Source: Mycobacterium sp. 1164966.3 (lineage in GTDB: Bacteria > Actinomycetota > Actinomycetes > Mycobacteriales > Mycobacteriaceae). From it: 64,000 bases of DNA. The position numbers and the translations under genes were made by a program. The first letter of the stretch is position 1, and each line of letters begins with the position of its first letter. Where the stretch lies: contig NZ_LZSG01000062.1 in NCBI RefSeq assembly GCF_001665395.1, positions 310,001 to 374,000 of the forward strand, in the 5' to 3' direction. The notes beneath the pieces are model-generated. The model saw only the letters and a list, made by a program, of their open reading frames with translations. It made no database searches and was not told the origin of the DNA. This document shows positions 8,256 to 16,811 of this stretch, piece after piece.

Positions 8256-9830
8256 CTAGACGCGGCTATAAGTGCTGCTTTTTCCGTTGCGCGTCCACAA
8301 CACGCCACCGTCCGGGGTCGCGCCGCGAGCGGAGAGCTCGCGCTTGAGGATCTTGTTGGTCGCCGTGGCGGGCAGGCGATCGGTGAGCCACACCCGTCGG
8401 GGCCAGGCCTTCGGTGACAAATCGGGCTGGCCGGCCAGGAATTCGCCGAACTCCTCGGGCGTCAGGTCCGCATTGTCGGCCAGCACGATCGCCGCCATCA
8501 CCTGGTCGCCCACGTGTTCGTCGGGTACCGCATACACCGCAACCTGGCTCACGGGCGGCAGCCGCTGCAAGATCCGTTCGATCGGCGCCGTGGTCATGTT
8601 CTCTCCGTCGACGCGCAGCCAGTCACCGCTGCGTCCGGCGAAGTAGATCCAGCCGTCATCGTCCCGGTAGGCGAGGTCTCCCGACCAGTACATGCCGTCG
8701 CGGAGTCGCTCGCTGGTGGCATCCGGATCGTTGTAGTACCCGGAGAACAGACCGGCGCCCGTGGTGTTGACCAATTCGCCGATCGCCTCGTCGGCGTTGG
8801 TCAGGGCCCCGTCTTCACCGAAGGTGGCCGGTGGGCATTCGGCCAGCGTCTCGGGGTTGTAGATGGCGACACCTGGGAAACCCCGGCCGAGCGCCCCCGG
8901 CGGGCAGCCGTCTTCCCGGGTGATGATGATGGCGCCTTCAGTGGCGCCGAACCCGTCCCACACCGTGCAGTCGAACCGGCGACTGAATTCGGCGATATCC
9001 CGCTCGCTTGCTTCGTTTCCGAATGCGACCCGCAGCGGGTTGTCGTGGTCGTCCGGTTGTTCGGGGGTGGCCAGCACGTAGGCGAGCGGCTTACCGACGT
9101 AGTTCATGTAGGTGATGCCGTACCGCCGCAGGTCGGGCAGCAGGCCGGAGGCCGAGAACGCCGTCGGCACCATGGCCGCGCCGGCACCGACCGCCACGCT
9201 CCAGCCGGCCAGCAACGCGTTGGAGTGAAACAGCGGCATCGATAGGTAACAGACGTCGCTGCCGGTGATCTCGAAGCGCCCGATCAGGTTCGTTCCGGCG
9301 AACAACACCGTCAGGTGGGCGATTTGCACCGCTTTCGGTTCTCCGCTGGTCCCCGAGGTAAAGATCATCATGAACGTATCGGTCGGGTTGACCTCGCGAT
9401 ATGGGGTCAGCGGTCCTGCCTCGGCCAACCGGGCGGACCAGGAGTCCCCGGTCACGTCGAATACCTGCACGCCGGGCAGGTCGAGACCATCCAGCAACTC
9501 GCGGTGCGCGGCATTGACGAGCAGGATCTGGCAGTCAGCTCGCGCGATGTCCCGGACCAACGCAGCACCGCGGCGCGTGTCGTTGATTCCACACAGCACA
9601 TATCCGCCGAGGGCGGCCGACGCCATGGCGGTGAGCATCTCGGGGGTGTTGCCGAGCAGGGCGCCGACATGCAGCGGCGGGCCCGGATCGGCGGCGCGGA
9701 TCAGGGCCGCGGCGGTGGCACTGGCGTCGGCGAGATGTTCGCGCCAAGTCCACACTCGCTCGCCGTATTTGAGCGCGGGAGTGTCCTGCTGCAAACGCTC
9801 ACGAAGCAGTTGCTGAAGCGTCTCGGCCAT
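8256..9830 (-). CDS. FadD-family long-chain acyl-CoA ligase (FadD1/FadD17-like)
   Basis: An adenylate-forming enzyme of 524 residues that should activate a fatty acid as acyl-AMP and pass it to CoA. Motifs in order: FMMIFTSGTSGEPKAV (P-loop), CYLSMPLFHSNALLAGW, DGFGATEGAIIITREDG, YWSGDLAYRDDDGWIYFAGR with DWLRVDGENM, and the C-terminal catalytic Lys in NKILKRELSARG. It lacks the FAAL insertion, so a CoA ligase is favoured over an AMP ligase. It sits alone between rho and rpmE, which I recall as neighbours in M. tuberculosis, so this is probably a lineage-specific insertion. The natural substrate cannot be read from sequence. Confidence 0.85.
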   Translation of the reverse strand: MAETLQQLLRERLQQDTPALKYGERVWTWREHLADASATAAALIRAADPGPPLHVGALLGNTPEMLTAMASAALGGYVLCGINDTRRGAALVRDIARADCQILLVNAAHRELLDGLDLPGVQVFDVTGDSWSARLAEAGPLTPYREVNPTDTFMMIFTSGTSGEPKAVQIAHLTVLFAGTNLIGRFEITGSDVCYLSMPLFHSNALLAGWSVAVGAGAAMVPTAFSASGLLPDLRRYGITYMNYVGKPLAYVLATPEQPDDHDNPLRVAFGNEASERDIAEFSRRFDCTVWDGFGATEGAIIITREDGCPPGALGRGFPGVAIYNPETLAECPPATFGEDGALTNADEAIGELVNTTGAGLFSGYYNDPDATSERLRDGMYWSGDLAYRDDDGWIYFAGRSGDWLRVDGENMTTAPIERILQRLPPVSQVAVYAVPDEHVGDQVMAAIVLADNADLTPEEFGEFLAGQPDLSPKAWPRRVWLTDRLPATATNKILKRELSARGATPDGGVLWTRNGKSSTYSRV

Positions 9831-9897
9831 GCGTCGATGGTGGCAGGCCGGAATCGGCGCACTCCCGACCGGGTGGGACCTGCGGCTGTGCGACGCC

Positions 9898-9941
9898 TGG
9901 CGACCCGCTTCGCCCGGCTGCGCCGCGCTCGCTATCGCCAG
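9898..9941. terminator. Palindromic element directly after rho
   Basis: CTGGCGA and TCGCCAG form the outer stem of a GC-rich element that starts at the base next to the rho stop codon, with GCGAGCGCGGCGC/GCGAAGCGGG inside. It could end rho transcription or protect the mRNA 3' end. It resembles GC-rich intergenic palindromes that I recall seeing repeatedly in slow-growing mycobacteria; copy number cannot be judged here. Confidence 0.45.
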
Positions 9942-11774
9942 TTAGTCGCTGTCCATGGACCCGGGCGTCGTCTTGGACACCTGAACCAGGAACTCGTAGT
10001 TGGTCTTCGTCTTACGCAGCTGCGACATCAGCAAGTCGATGGCCTGGTGAGAGTCCAGGCCCGACAACACGCGGCGCAGCTTGTGCACGATGCCGAACTC
10101 GTCGGGCGACAGCAACAGCTCGTCCTTGCGGGTGCCCGACGGGTTCACGTCGACGGCCGGGAAAACCCGGCGCTCGGAGATCTTGCGGTCGAGCTTGAGC
10201 TCGGCGTTACCGGTGCCCTTGAACTCTTCGAAGATCACCGTGTCGCCGGTGGATCCGGTCTCTACCATGGCGGTCGCGATGATGGTCAGCGATCCGCCCT
10301 CTTCGATGTTGCGGGCGGCGCCCAAGAACCGCTTGGGCGGGTAGAGCGCGGTCGAGTCGACACCACCGGACAGGATGCGGCCCGATGCCGGCGACGCGTT
10401 GTTGTACGCGCGGCCCAGCCGGGTGATCGAGTCGAGCAGCACAACCACGTCCTTGCCCTGCTCGACGAGGCGCTTGGCGCGCTCGATCGCCAGCTCGGCA
10501 ACCGACGTGTGGTCTGACGGCGGGCGGTCGAACGTCGAGGCGATGACCTCGCCCTTGACCGAACGCTGCATGTCGGTGACCTCCTCGGGCCGCTCGTCGA
10601 CGAGCACGACCATGAGGTGGCATTCCGGGTTGTTCTTGGTGATCGCGTTGGCGATGTCCTGCAGGATCGTCGTCTTACCCGCCTTGGGTGGCGACACGAT
10701 CAATGCACGCTGGCCCTTGCCGATCGGCATGATCAGGTCGATGACCCGGGTGGTCAGCCGATCCGGGGTGGTTTCCAGACGCAGCCGCTGGTTGGGATAC
10801 AGCGGCGTCAGTTTGGAGAAATCGGGCCGCTTCTTGGCGTCCTCGACCGATCCACCGTTGATGCTGTCCAGGCGGACCAGCGGATTGAACTTCTGCCGCT
10901 GGTTGGGCTGCTCGCCTTCCTTGGGCACCCGAACAGCGCCGGTCACCGCGTCACCGCGGCGCAGGCCGTTCTTGCGCACCATGTTCATCGACACGTAGAC
11001 GTCGTGCGGACCGGCGAGGTAACCGGACGTGCGGACGAATGCGTAGTTGTCGAGAACATCGAGGATGCCTGCCACCGGCTGGACGACGTCGTCCTCGCGC
11101 AGTTCGGTGTCCGCGCCTTCGCCAGTGCGCTCGCCGCGGCGCCTGCGGTCCCGGAACCGGCGTCCCCGCCGGCCCTGCCGTCCCTCGCCGTCGTCTTCCT
11201 GCTGATTCGAGCCGCCGCGAGGCTGCTGGCCGCCTGAGCTTTGTTGGTCGCCGCTGGAGTCGCTGCCGGCGTCTGGCCCGCGATCGTCGGGCTTGGCGTT
11301 CTGTCGGCCGTCCTGACGCTTGTCATCCTCGTCGGGGGTCGCAGTCTCGCGATCCGGTTGGGTGGCCGTGCGGGAGCCTGAATCGGCGTCCTGGGAGGCC
11401 TCCCTGGAGGCATTGCGCCGGTCGCGGCGCGGCGCCTCGGCCGATGAATCCTTCTGCTGCTCTTGGGCTGCCGGGCTTTCGGTACTGCTCGACGGCGGCG
11501 TGGCCGAAGTCTCGGATGGGGCAGCGCCGGCGGATGCGCCGTTGGCCTGTCCCCTGATTTCCTTGATTGCGGCTATCAGTTCGTTCTTACGCATTCCCGA
11601 CGTCCCCTTGACACCGGCTTGATTAGCCAGCGCGCGCAGTTCGGGTAGCACCATGGTGGCCAGGGAGCCGCCCGACGCAGCGGTCTTGACGTCCGAAATG
11701 TCTGAGGTCACGGCATTCGAGGACGCATCGCCCTCGGTGCTTTCGCCAGCCGTGATGAGGTCCGTATCAGTCAC
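9942..11774 (-). CDS. rho: Transcription termination factor Rho
   Basis: Hexameric RNA helicase that ends factor-dependent transcription. After an N-terminal Rho_N helix domain (residues about 38-75) comes a roughly 150-residue low-complexity insert rich in Arg, Asp, Gln and Ser, typical of actinobacterial Rho. Then comes the RNA-binding cold-shock-like domain (VAGILDVLDNYAFVRTSGY) and the ATPase core: Walker A SPPKAGKTTIL, Walker B VVVLLDSITRLGRAYN, the Q-loop region and the R-loop GGSLTIIATAMVETGS. The start is GTG at 11774, behind AAAGGAAAT. Some 275 bp of apparently non-coding DNA separates it from thrB and should carry its promoter. Confidence 0.96.
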   Translation of the reverse strand: MTDTDLITAGESTEGDASSNAVTSDISDVKTAASGGSLATMVLPELRALANQAGVKGTSGMRKNELIAAIKEIRGQANGASAGAAPSETSATPPSSSTESPAAQEQQKDSSAEAPRRDRRNASREASQDADSGSRTATQPDRETATPDEDDKRQDGRQNAKPDDRGPDAGSDSSGDQQSSGGQQPRGGSNQQEDDGEGRQGRRGRRFRDRRRRGERTGEGADTELREDDVVQPVAGILDVLDNYAFVRTSGYLAGPHDVYVSMNMVRKNGLRRGDAVTGAVRVPKEGEQPNQRQKFNPLVRLDSINGGSVEDAKKRPDFSKLTPLYPNQRLRLETTPDRLTTRVIDLIMPIGKGQRALIVSPPKAGKTTILQDIANAITKNNPECHLMVVLVDERPEEVTDMQRSVKGEVIASTFDRPPSDHTSVAELAIERAKRLVEQGKDVVVLLDSITRLGRAYNNASPASGRILSGGVDSTALYPPKRFLGAARNIEEGGSLTIIATAMVETGSTGDTVIFEEFKGTGNAELKLDRKISERRVFPAVDVNPSGTRKDELLLSPDEFGIVHKLRRVLSGLDSHQAIDLLMSQLRKTKTNYEFLVQVSKTTPGSMDSD

Positions 11775-12049
11775 GGATTTCCTTTCTTCCCTCGCTGATC
11801 AGGTCATACGAGGGTTTCTGAACCATCGGAGCATTCAGCTAGATTGCCGAGTGCGCCTCATCGACTCTGCAACGGTGATCGCCAGGATTGGCGGTATAAA
11901 GCGGCGAACCTCGTCCACGAGAAGAATTGGTAGTTGTCCTAGCGGGTAGGCAGTATGGATGCAGATGCAGATGCTGCGATTGCTGGACGGCTCCGAGGAT
12001 AGCCCGCTTCCCTGCGCGAAGCAAGCAAACCCACCGGCAAGGGCGTGTT

Positions 12050-12985
12050 TCAACTGGCGACCGTGACCCCCGGGCTCCAGCGAACTCCGTCGCCGGCGGT
12101 CATCTTGGTGACGTGAAACCCATTTGCGGAACCGAACTGCAACGCTTCGGTGGGCAGCTCCGCCTCTGTACTTAGTGCGATCACCGCAGGTCCCGCGCCT
12201 GAAAGCGTTGCTGACACGTTATGACGCCGAAGGAGCCGCAGATATTCCGCGGAAGCCGGCATCGCCGGAGCGCGTTGCGGCTGATGCAACACGTCTTCTG
12301 TGGCCGCCATCAGCAGGTCCGGCCGCTCGGTTAATGCCAGCACCAGCAATCCAGCACGGCTGACGTTGAACCTGGCGTCTTCGTGGCTGACCTGGGCCGG
12401 AAGCAGTACGCGTGTCTCTATGGTCGACGAACGCTCCTGCGGAATCGCCAGGAAGAGCTGGATTTCGGGGTGCAGTCGCAGCGGCGCCGCCGAGTAGACC
12501 GCCGCACCACCGCTGCGGTCGATCCACGACACCACCGCGCCGCCGAGTACGGCAGCCCCCGCGTTGTCGGGATGACCCTCGAACTCTGAGGCCAGTTGGA
12601 TCAGCTGCTTTTCGCTCAGTGGTTTTGAATCTACTTGCGTGGCAAGACCATTCACCGCAGCCAGACCGCCCACGACCGCAGCCGCCGAGGAGCCCAGACC
12701 GCGCGAATGCGGAATGGCGTTGCGGCAACGCACCGCCAGGCCGGGAGCGCTGAGTCCCATCGCTTGCAACCCGCAAGTGACGGCTCGCACCACCAGGTGA
12801 TCGGGGCCGAACGGGACCTGGTCGGCGCCCTCGCCCTCGACGTGCACAACCAAGTCGGAATCTGTTGTCTCGACCACGATCTCGTCGCTGAGATGCAACG
12901 CTAGGCCGATGCTGTCGAAGCCCGGACCGAGGTTGGCGCTCGACGCCGACACCACGGCGCTTCCCACCAGCCCGGCAGGCAGCAT
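12050..12985 (-). CDS. thrB: Homoserine kinase
   Basis: Phosphorylates homoserine to O-phosphohomoserine for threonine synthesis. It is a GHMP kinase of 311 residues: N-terminal motif SASSANLGPGFDSIGLAL, phosphate-binding loop PHSRGLGSSAAAVVGGLAA, and C-terminal LSGAGPAVIAL. The ATG at 12985 shares a base with the thrC stop (TAATG), so translation is coupled. The open frame continues upstream to 13102, but that part lies inside thrC and is not used. The hom-thrC-thrB order is the usual actinobacterial threonine operon. Confidence 0.95.
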   Translation of the reverse strand: MLPAGLVGSAVVSASSANLGPGFDSIGLALHLSDEIVVETTDSDLVVHVEGEGADQVPFGPDHLVVRAVTCGLQAMGLSAPGLAVRCRNAIPHSRGLGSSAAAVVGGLAAVNGLATQVDSKPLSEKQLIQLASEFEGHPDNAGAAVLGGAVVSWIDRSGGAAVYSAAPLRLHPEIQLFLAIPQERSSTIETRVLLPAQVSHEDARFNVSRAGLLVLALTERPDLLMAATEDVLHQPQRAPAMPASAEYLRLLRRHNVSATLSGAGPAVIALSTEAELPTEALQFGSANGFHVTKMTAGDGVRWSPGVTVAS

Positions 12986-14067
12986 TACGTCAGTCCCAAC
13001 TGCTTGACGACAGCCACGGGATCCACCGGCAGCGGCGACACCCTCGGCATGTCCCTCAGCGCCGTATCGGGATCCTTCAGACCATTGCCGGTCACGGTGC
13101 ACACCACAGTCGACCCGCGGGCCACCCAGCCGTCGTCGATGGCCTTGAGCAGGCCCGCGATGCTGGCCGCGGACGCGGGTTCGACGAAGACGCCTTCGGT
13201 GCCGGCGACGAGGTGGTATGCGGCCAAGATCTCCTCGTCGGTAGCGGCCAGGAAGCGTCCGTTGGACTCCTGTTGGGCCGCTACGGCCGAAGTCCAGGAC
13301 GCCGGTGCGCCGATCCGGATCGCGGTAGCGATGGTCTCTGGGTGGCTCACGGGTTCGCCGTGCACCAGGGGAGCCGCGCCCGCAGCCTGAGTGCCCAGCA
13401 TGCGGGGCAGCTTGTCGATGACACCGTCGCGGTGGTACTCGGTGTAGCCCTTCCAGTAGGCGGTGATGTTGCCCGCGTTACCGACCGGAAGGGCATGCAC
13501 GTCTGGTGCACCGCCCAGCACATCGACGATCTCGAAAGCCGCGGTCTTCTGACCCTCGATTCGCACCGGGTTGACCGAGTTGACCAAGGAGATCGACGGG
13601 AAGTCGGACGTCATCTTGCGGGCCAGTTCCAGGCAGTCGTCGAAGTTGCCGTCGATCTGGATGATCTTGGCGCCGTGCATAACCGCCTGCGCTAGCTTGC
13701 CCATCGCGATCTTGCCCTGCGGTATCAACACCGCGCAGGTGATGCCGGCGCGGGCGGCGTTCGCGGCGGCCGACGCCGAGGTGTTTCCGGTGGATGCGCA
13801 CAGCACCGCCTGCTGCCCACGGGCAACCGCATCGGTGACCGCCATCGTCATGCCCCGGTCTTTGAAGGAACCGGTTGGGTTGAGGCCCTCGACCTTGAGA
13901 TGGATGGTGCAGCCGGTCTTTTCGGAGAGCCGGGTTGCGGCGATCAGCGGGGTGCCGCCCTCTTGCAGGGTCACCGGGGTCCAGCCGTCGCCGACCGGTA
14001 GCCGGTCGCGGTATGCCGCGATCACGCCTGGCCAGGGCTGGTGGATGGCCGTCCTGGGGGCACTCAT
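12985..14067 (-). CDS. thrC: Threonine synthase
   Basis: PLP enzyme converting O-phosphohomoserine to threonine. It is 360 residues, the normal mycobacterial length. The PLP lysine is in NPTGSFKDRGMTMAV, and the phosphate-binding loop is in LPVGNAGNITAYWKGY. The ATG at 14067 (MSAPRTAIHQPWPG) overlaps the hom stop as ATGA. An in-frame extension upstream overlaps hom and is rejected. Confidence 0.96.
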   Translation of the reverse strand: MSAPRTAIHQPWPGVIAAYRDRLPVGDGWTPVTLQEGGTPLIAATRLSEKTGCTIHLKVEGLNPTGSFKDRGMTMAVTDAVARGQQAVLCASTGNTSASAAANAARAGITCAVLIPQGKIAMGKLAQAVMHGAKIIQIDGNFDDCLELARKMTSDFPSISLVNSVNPVRIEGQKTAAFEIVDVLGGAPDVHALPVGNAGNITAYWKGYTEYHRDGVIDKLPRMLGTQAAGAAPLVHGEPVSHPETIATAIRIGAPASWTSAVAAQQESNGRFLAATDEEILAAYHLVAGTEGVFVEPASAASIAGLLKAIDDGWVARGSTVVCTVTGNGLKDPDTALRDMPRVSPLPVDPVAVVKQLGLT

Positions 14068-15389
14068 CGGCCGGTTCCTTCCAGCCGCAGCACGCTTGCG
14101 ACATTTTGCACGACGTCCAAATCGGCCAGCGCCTCGACGGTTTCGGACAGCGCCGCCTCGGTGGCGTGGTGGGTGACCACCACGATGCGGGCCCCCACCC
14201 GGCGTCCGCCCTCGTCCGACACACCTTCCTGGCGGACCTCGGCGATGCTCACCTCGCGCTTGGCGAATTCGGCTGCCACCGAAGATAGGACACCGGTCTT
14301 GTCGGCGACGTTCATGCTGACGTAATAGCGAGTAGAGATAAAACCCATTGGCGCGACGGGAAGTTGGGCGTACTTGGACTCGCGTGGTGCACGGCTGCCC
14401 AGCACCCGGTTGCGGGCCGCCATCACCAGGTCGCCCGTCACCGCCGAGGCGGTTGGCGCGCCACCGGCACCCTGGCCGTAGAACATCAGACGACCCGCGG
14501 CCTCGGCCTCCACCACCACCGCGTTGAACGCACCGTTGACTGCGGCGAGCGGATGCGACAACGGCACCAAGGCTGGGTAGACCCGGGCCGAAAGCCGTTG
14601 CTGTTCTTCGTCGGTGGTGATGCGCTCGCAGATCGACAGGAGCTTGATGGTGCAACCGAGCGCCCGCGCGGACACGAAGTCGGCCGGGGTGATCTTGGTG
14701 ATGCCCTCACGGTAGACGTCGTCGGCGGTCACCCGGGTGTGGAACGCGATGGAGGCCAGGATCGCGGCCTTGGCCGCCGCGTCGTAACCTTCGACGTCGG
14801 CAGTGGGATCGGCCTCGGCGTAGCCCAGTGCGCTGGCGTCGGCCAGGGCGCTGTCGTAATCGGCGCCCGTGGTGTCCATGGCCGAGAGGATGTAGTTGGT
14901 GGTGCCGTTGACGATGCCAGCCACCCGCAGGACTGTGTCTCCGGCCAACGATTGAGTCAGCGGACGGATGACGGGGATGGCGCCTGCGACCGCCGCCTCG
15001 AAATACAGGTCAACATGCGCGTTTTCAGCGGCCTGGGCCAATTCGCCGGTGGATATCGACAGCAACGCCTTGTTCGCCGTGACGACGGACTTGCCGTGCT
15101 TCATCGCACCGAGGATGGCCCTGCGAGCCGGCTCCAAGGGGCCCATCAGTTCCACGACGATGTCGACGTCGTCGCGTGACACGAGTTCGTCGATGTCGTC
15201 TGTGAGCAGATCGATCGGCACACCACGGTCGTCGGCTACCCGGCGGACACCGATACCGCGCAACACCAAGGGCGCGCCGACCCGGGCCGCGAGATCCTGC
15301 GCGCTGTCCTCGATGATGCGGACCACTTCGCTGCCGACGTTGCCGAACCCGAGCACTGCTACGCCGATTGCCTTTTCGTCACCCGGCAC
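14064..15389 (-). CDS. hom: Homoserine dehydrogenase
   Basis: Reduces aspartate semialdehyde to homoserine, the branch point to Thr and Met. The NAD(P) Rossmann motif is VAVLGFGNVGSEVVRII at the N-terminus. The catalytic domain contains YFEAAVAGAIPVIRPL, GIVNGTTNYILSAM and a GYDAAAKAAILASIAF helix with the catalytic Lys. An ACT domain (MNVADKTGVLSSVAAEFAKR) follows at the C-terminus, giving threonine feedback in this family. Length is 441 residues. It starts 3 bp after lysA and overlaps thrC by 4 bp. Confidence 0.96.
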   Translation of the reverse strand: MPGDEKAIGVAVLGFGNVGSEVVRIIEDSAQDLAARVGAPLVLRGIGVRRVADDRGVPIDLLTDDIDELVSRDDVDIVVELMGPLEPARRAILGAMKHGKSVVTANKALLSISTGELAQAAENAHVDLYFEAAVAGAIPVIRPLTQSLAGDTVLRVAGIVNGTTNYILSAMDTTGADYDSALADASALGYAEADPTADVEGYDAAAKAAILASIAFHTRVTADDVYREGITKITPADFVSARALGCTIKLLSICERITTDEEQQRLSARVYPALVPLSHPLAAVNGAFNAVVVEAEAAGRLMFYGQGAGGAPTASAVTGDLVMAARNRVLGSRAPRESKYAQLPVAPMGFISTRYYVSMNVADKTGVLSSVAAEFAKREVSIAEVRQEGVSDEGGRRVGARIVVVTHHATEAALSETVEALADLDVVQNVASVLRLEGTGR

Positions 15390-15392
15390 GGG

Positions 15393-16811
15393 TCACCTCA
15401 CTTCCAGACTCAGCAGATCGTCGACCGTCTCGCGGCGCAGTATCAGACGTGACTGCCCGGAGCGCACCGCGACCACCGCGGGACGACAGATCATGTTGTA
15501 ACGGCTCGACAATGAATAGCAGTATGCGCCGGTAGCGGCGACGCCGAGCAGGTCGCCGGGTTGCAGGTCATCCGGCACCCATGTGTCGCGCACAATGATA
15601 TCGCCGCTTTCGCAGTGCTTTCCGACGATGCGCGCCAGCACCGCCGGTGCTTCGCTCAGTCGTGACACCAACCGGGCGTCGTACTGCGCGTCGTACAGTG
15701 CGGTGCGGATGTTGTCGCTGATGCCGCCGTCGACGCTGACGTAGCGGCGGTTCGCGCTGGCACTCACGTCGACGTCCTTGACGGTGCCGACTTCATACAG
15801 CGTGATGGTGCCCGGACCGGCGATCGCGCGTCCAGGCTCGACAACCAGTTTCGGTGCAGGCAAGCCGACGGCCGCTGATTCCTTGCTCACGATGGCACTG
15901 AGTTTGGCGGCCAGCTCGGCGATCGGCGGCGGATCGTCGGGCGGCAGGTACGAGATCCCGAGCCCGCCACCGAGATCGACGGTGGACAGCTGCGCGGTCT
16001 TCTCGGGACCGAATTCACCGACCACCTCGCGCAGTAGGCCGATGACTCGGTGTGCGGCGACTTCGAAGCCGGCGACGTCGAAAATCTGCGAACCGATGTG
16101 GCTGTGCAGTCCGACCAATCGCAGGTGATCGGCGGCGAATACCTGTCGGATCGCTGCCATCGCCGCACCGCTGGCCACCGACAGTCCGAACTTCTGGTCC
16201 TCGTGGGCGGTGGAGATGAACTCGTGGGTGTGCGCTTCGACGCCTACGGTGAGACGCACCAAAACGTCTTGGACGATGCCCGCCTCGCCGGCGATCGCGT
16301 CGAGGCGCTCGATCTCGATCATCGAGTCCAAGACGACGTGACCGACACCGGCCTTGACAGCCGCTGCCAGCTCCGCGATCGACTTGTTGTTGCCGTGCAG
16401 GGTAATTCGCTCCGGCGGGAAGCCGGCGTGCAGCGCGACGGCGAGCTCGCCGCCGGTGCACACGTCCAGCGACAGCCCTTCTTCGTCGATCCAGCGCGCA
16501 ATTTCGCTGCACAGGAAGGCTTTTGCGGCGTAATGCACATGGGCTCCGCCGCCGAACGCTGCCACGGTCTCTTGACAGCGAGAGCGGAAGTCGTCCTCGT
16601 CGACGACAAACAGCGGAGTGCCGTATTCTCCGGCGAGGTCGGTCAGCTTGACTCCCGCGATGTGGGTCACGCCATCTTGGTCACGAATGGTGTTGCGCGG
16701 CCACACATTCGGGGCCAGCCGTAGCAGTTCGTCGGCCGACTGAGGCCGCGGCAGACCACTGGCGGGGCGGATCTCTTCAGCGTGCCGGGGACCGGCGGGA
16801 TGGACGTTCAC
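15393..16811 (-). CDS. lysA: Diaminopimelate decarboxylase
   Basis: The last step of lysine synthesis, removing CO2 from meso-diaminopimelate. It is a fold-type III PLP enzyme: PLP lysine in VHYAAKAFLCSEIARW, glycine loop STVDLGGGLGISYLP, EPGRAIAGPGTITLYEVG, and the active-site cysteine in KHCESGDIIV. GTG at 16811 (VNVHPAGPRHAEEI) overlaps the argS stop as GTGA, giving 472 residues and matching the common mycobacterial N-terminus. A longer frame runs upstream but overlaps argS. The argS-lysA-hom-thrC-thrB run is effectively one transcription unit. Confidence 0.95.
   Translation of the reverse strand: MNVHPAGPRHAEEIRPASGLPRPQSADELLRLAPNVWPRNTIRDQDGVTHIAGVKLTDLAGEYGTPLFVVDEDDFRSRCQETVAAFGGGAHVHYAAKAFLCSEIARWIDEEGLSLDVCTGGELAVALHAGFPPERITLHGNNKSIAELAAAVKAGVGHVVLDSMIEIERLDAIAGEAGIVQDVLVRLTVGVEAHTHEFISTAHEDQKFGLSVASGAAMAAIRQVFAADHLRLVGLHSHIGSQIFDVAGFEVAAHRVIGLLREVVGEFGPEKTAQLSTVDLGGGLGISYLPPDDPPPIAELAAKLSAIVSKESAAVGLPAPKLVVEPGRAIAGPGTITLYEVGTVKDVDVSASANRRYVSVDGGISDNIRTALYDAQYDARLVSRLSEAPAVLARIVGKHCESGDIIVRDTWVPDDLQPGDLLGVAATGAYCYSLSSRYNMICRPAVVAVRSGQSRLILRRETVDDLLSLEVR

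Noticed and set aside
12985..14655. A 556-codon open frame suggesting a Hom-ThrC fusion or long ThrC
   Set aside because: The N-terminal 196 codons overlap hom in another frame and have shadow composition. Threonine synthase clearly starts at 14067.
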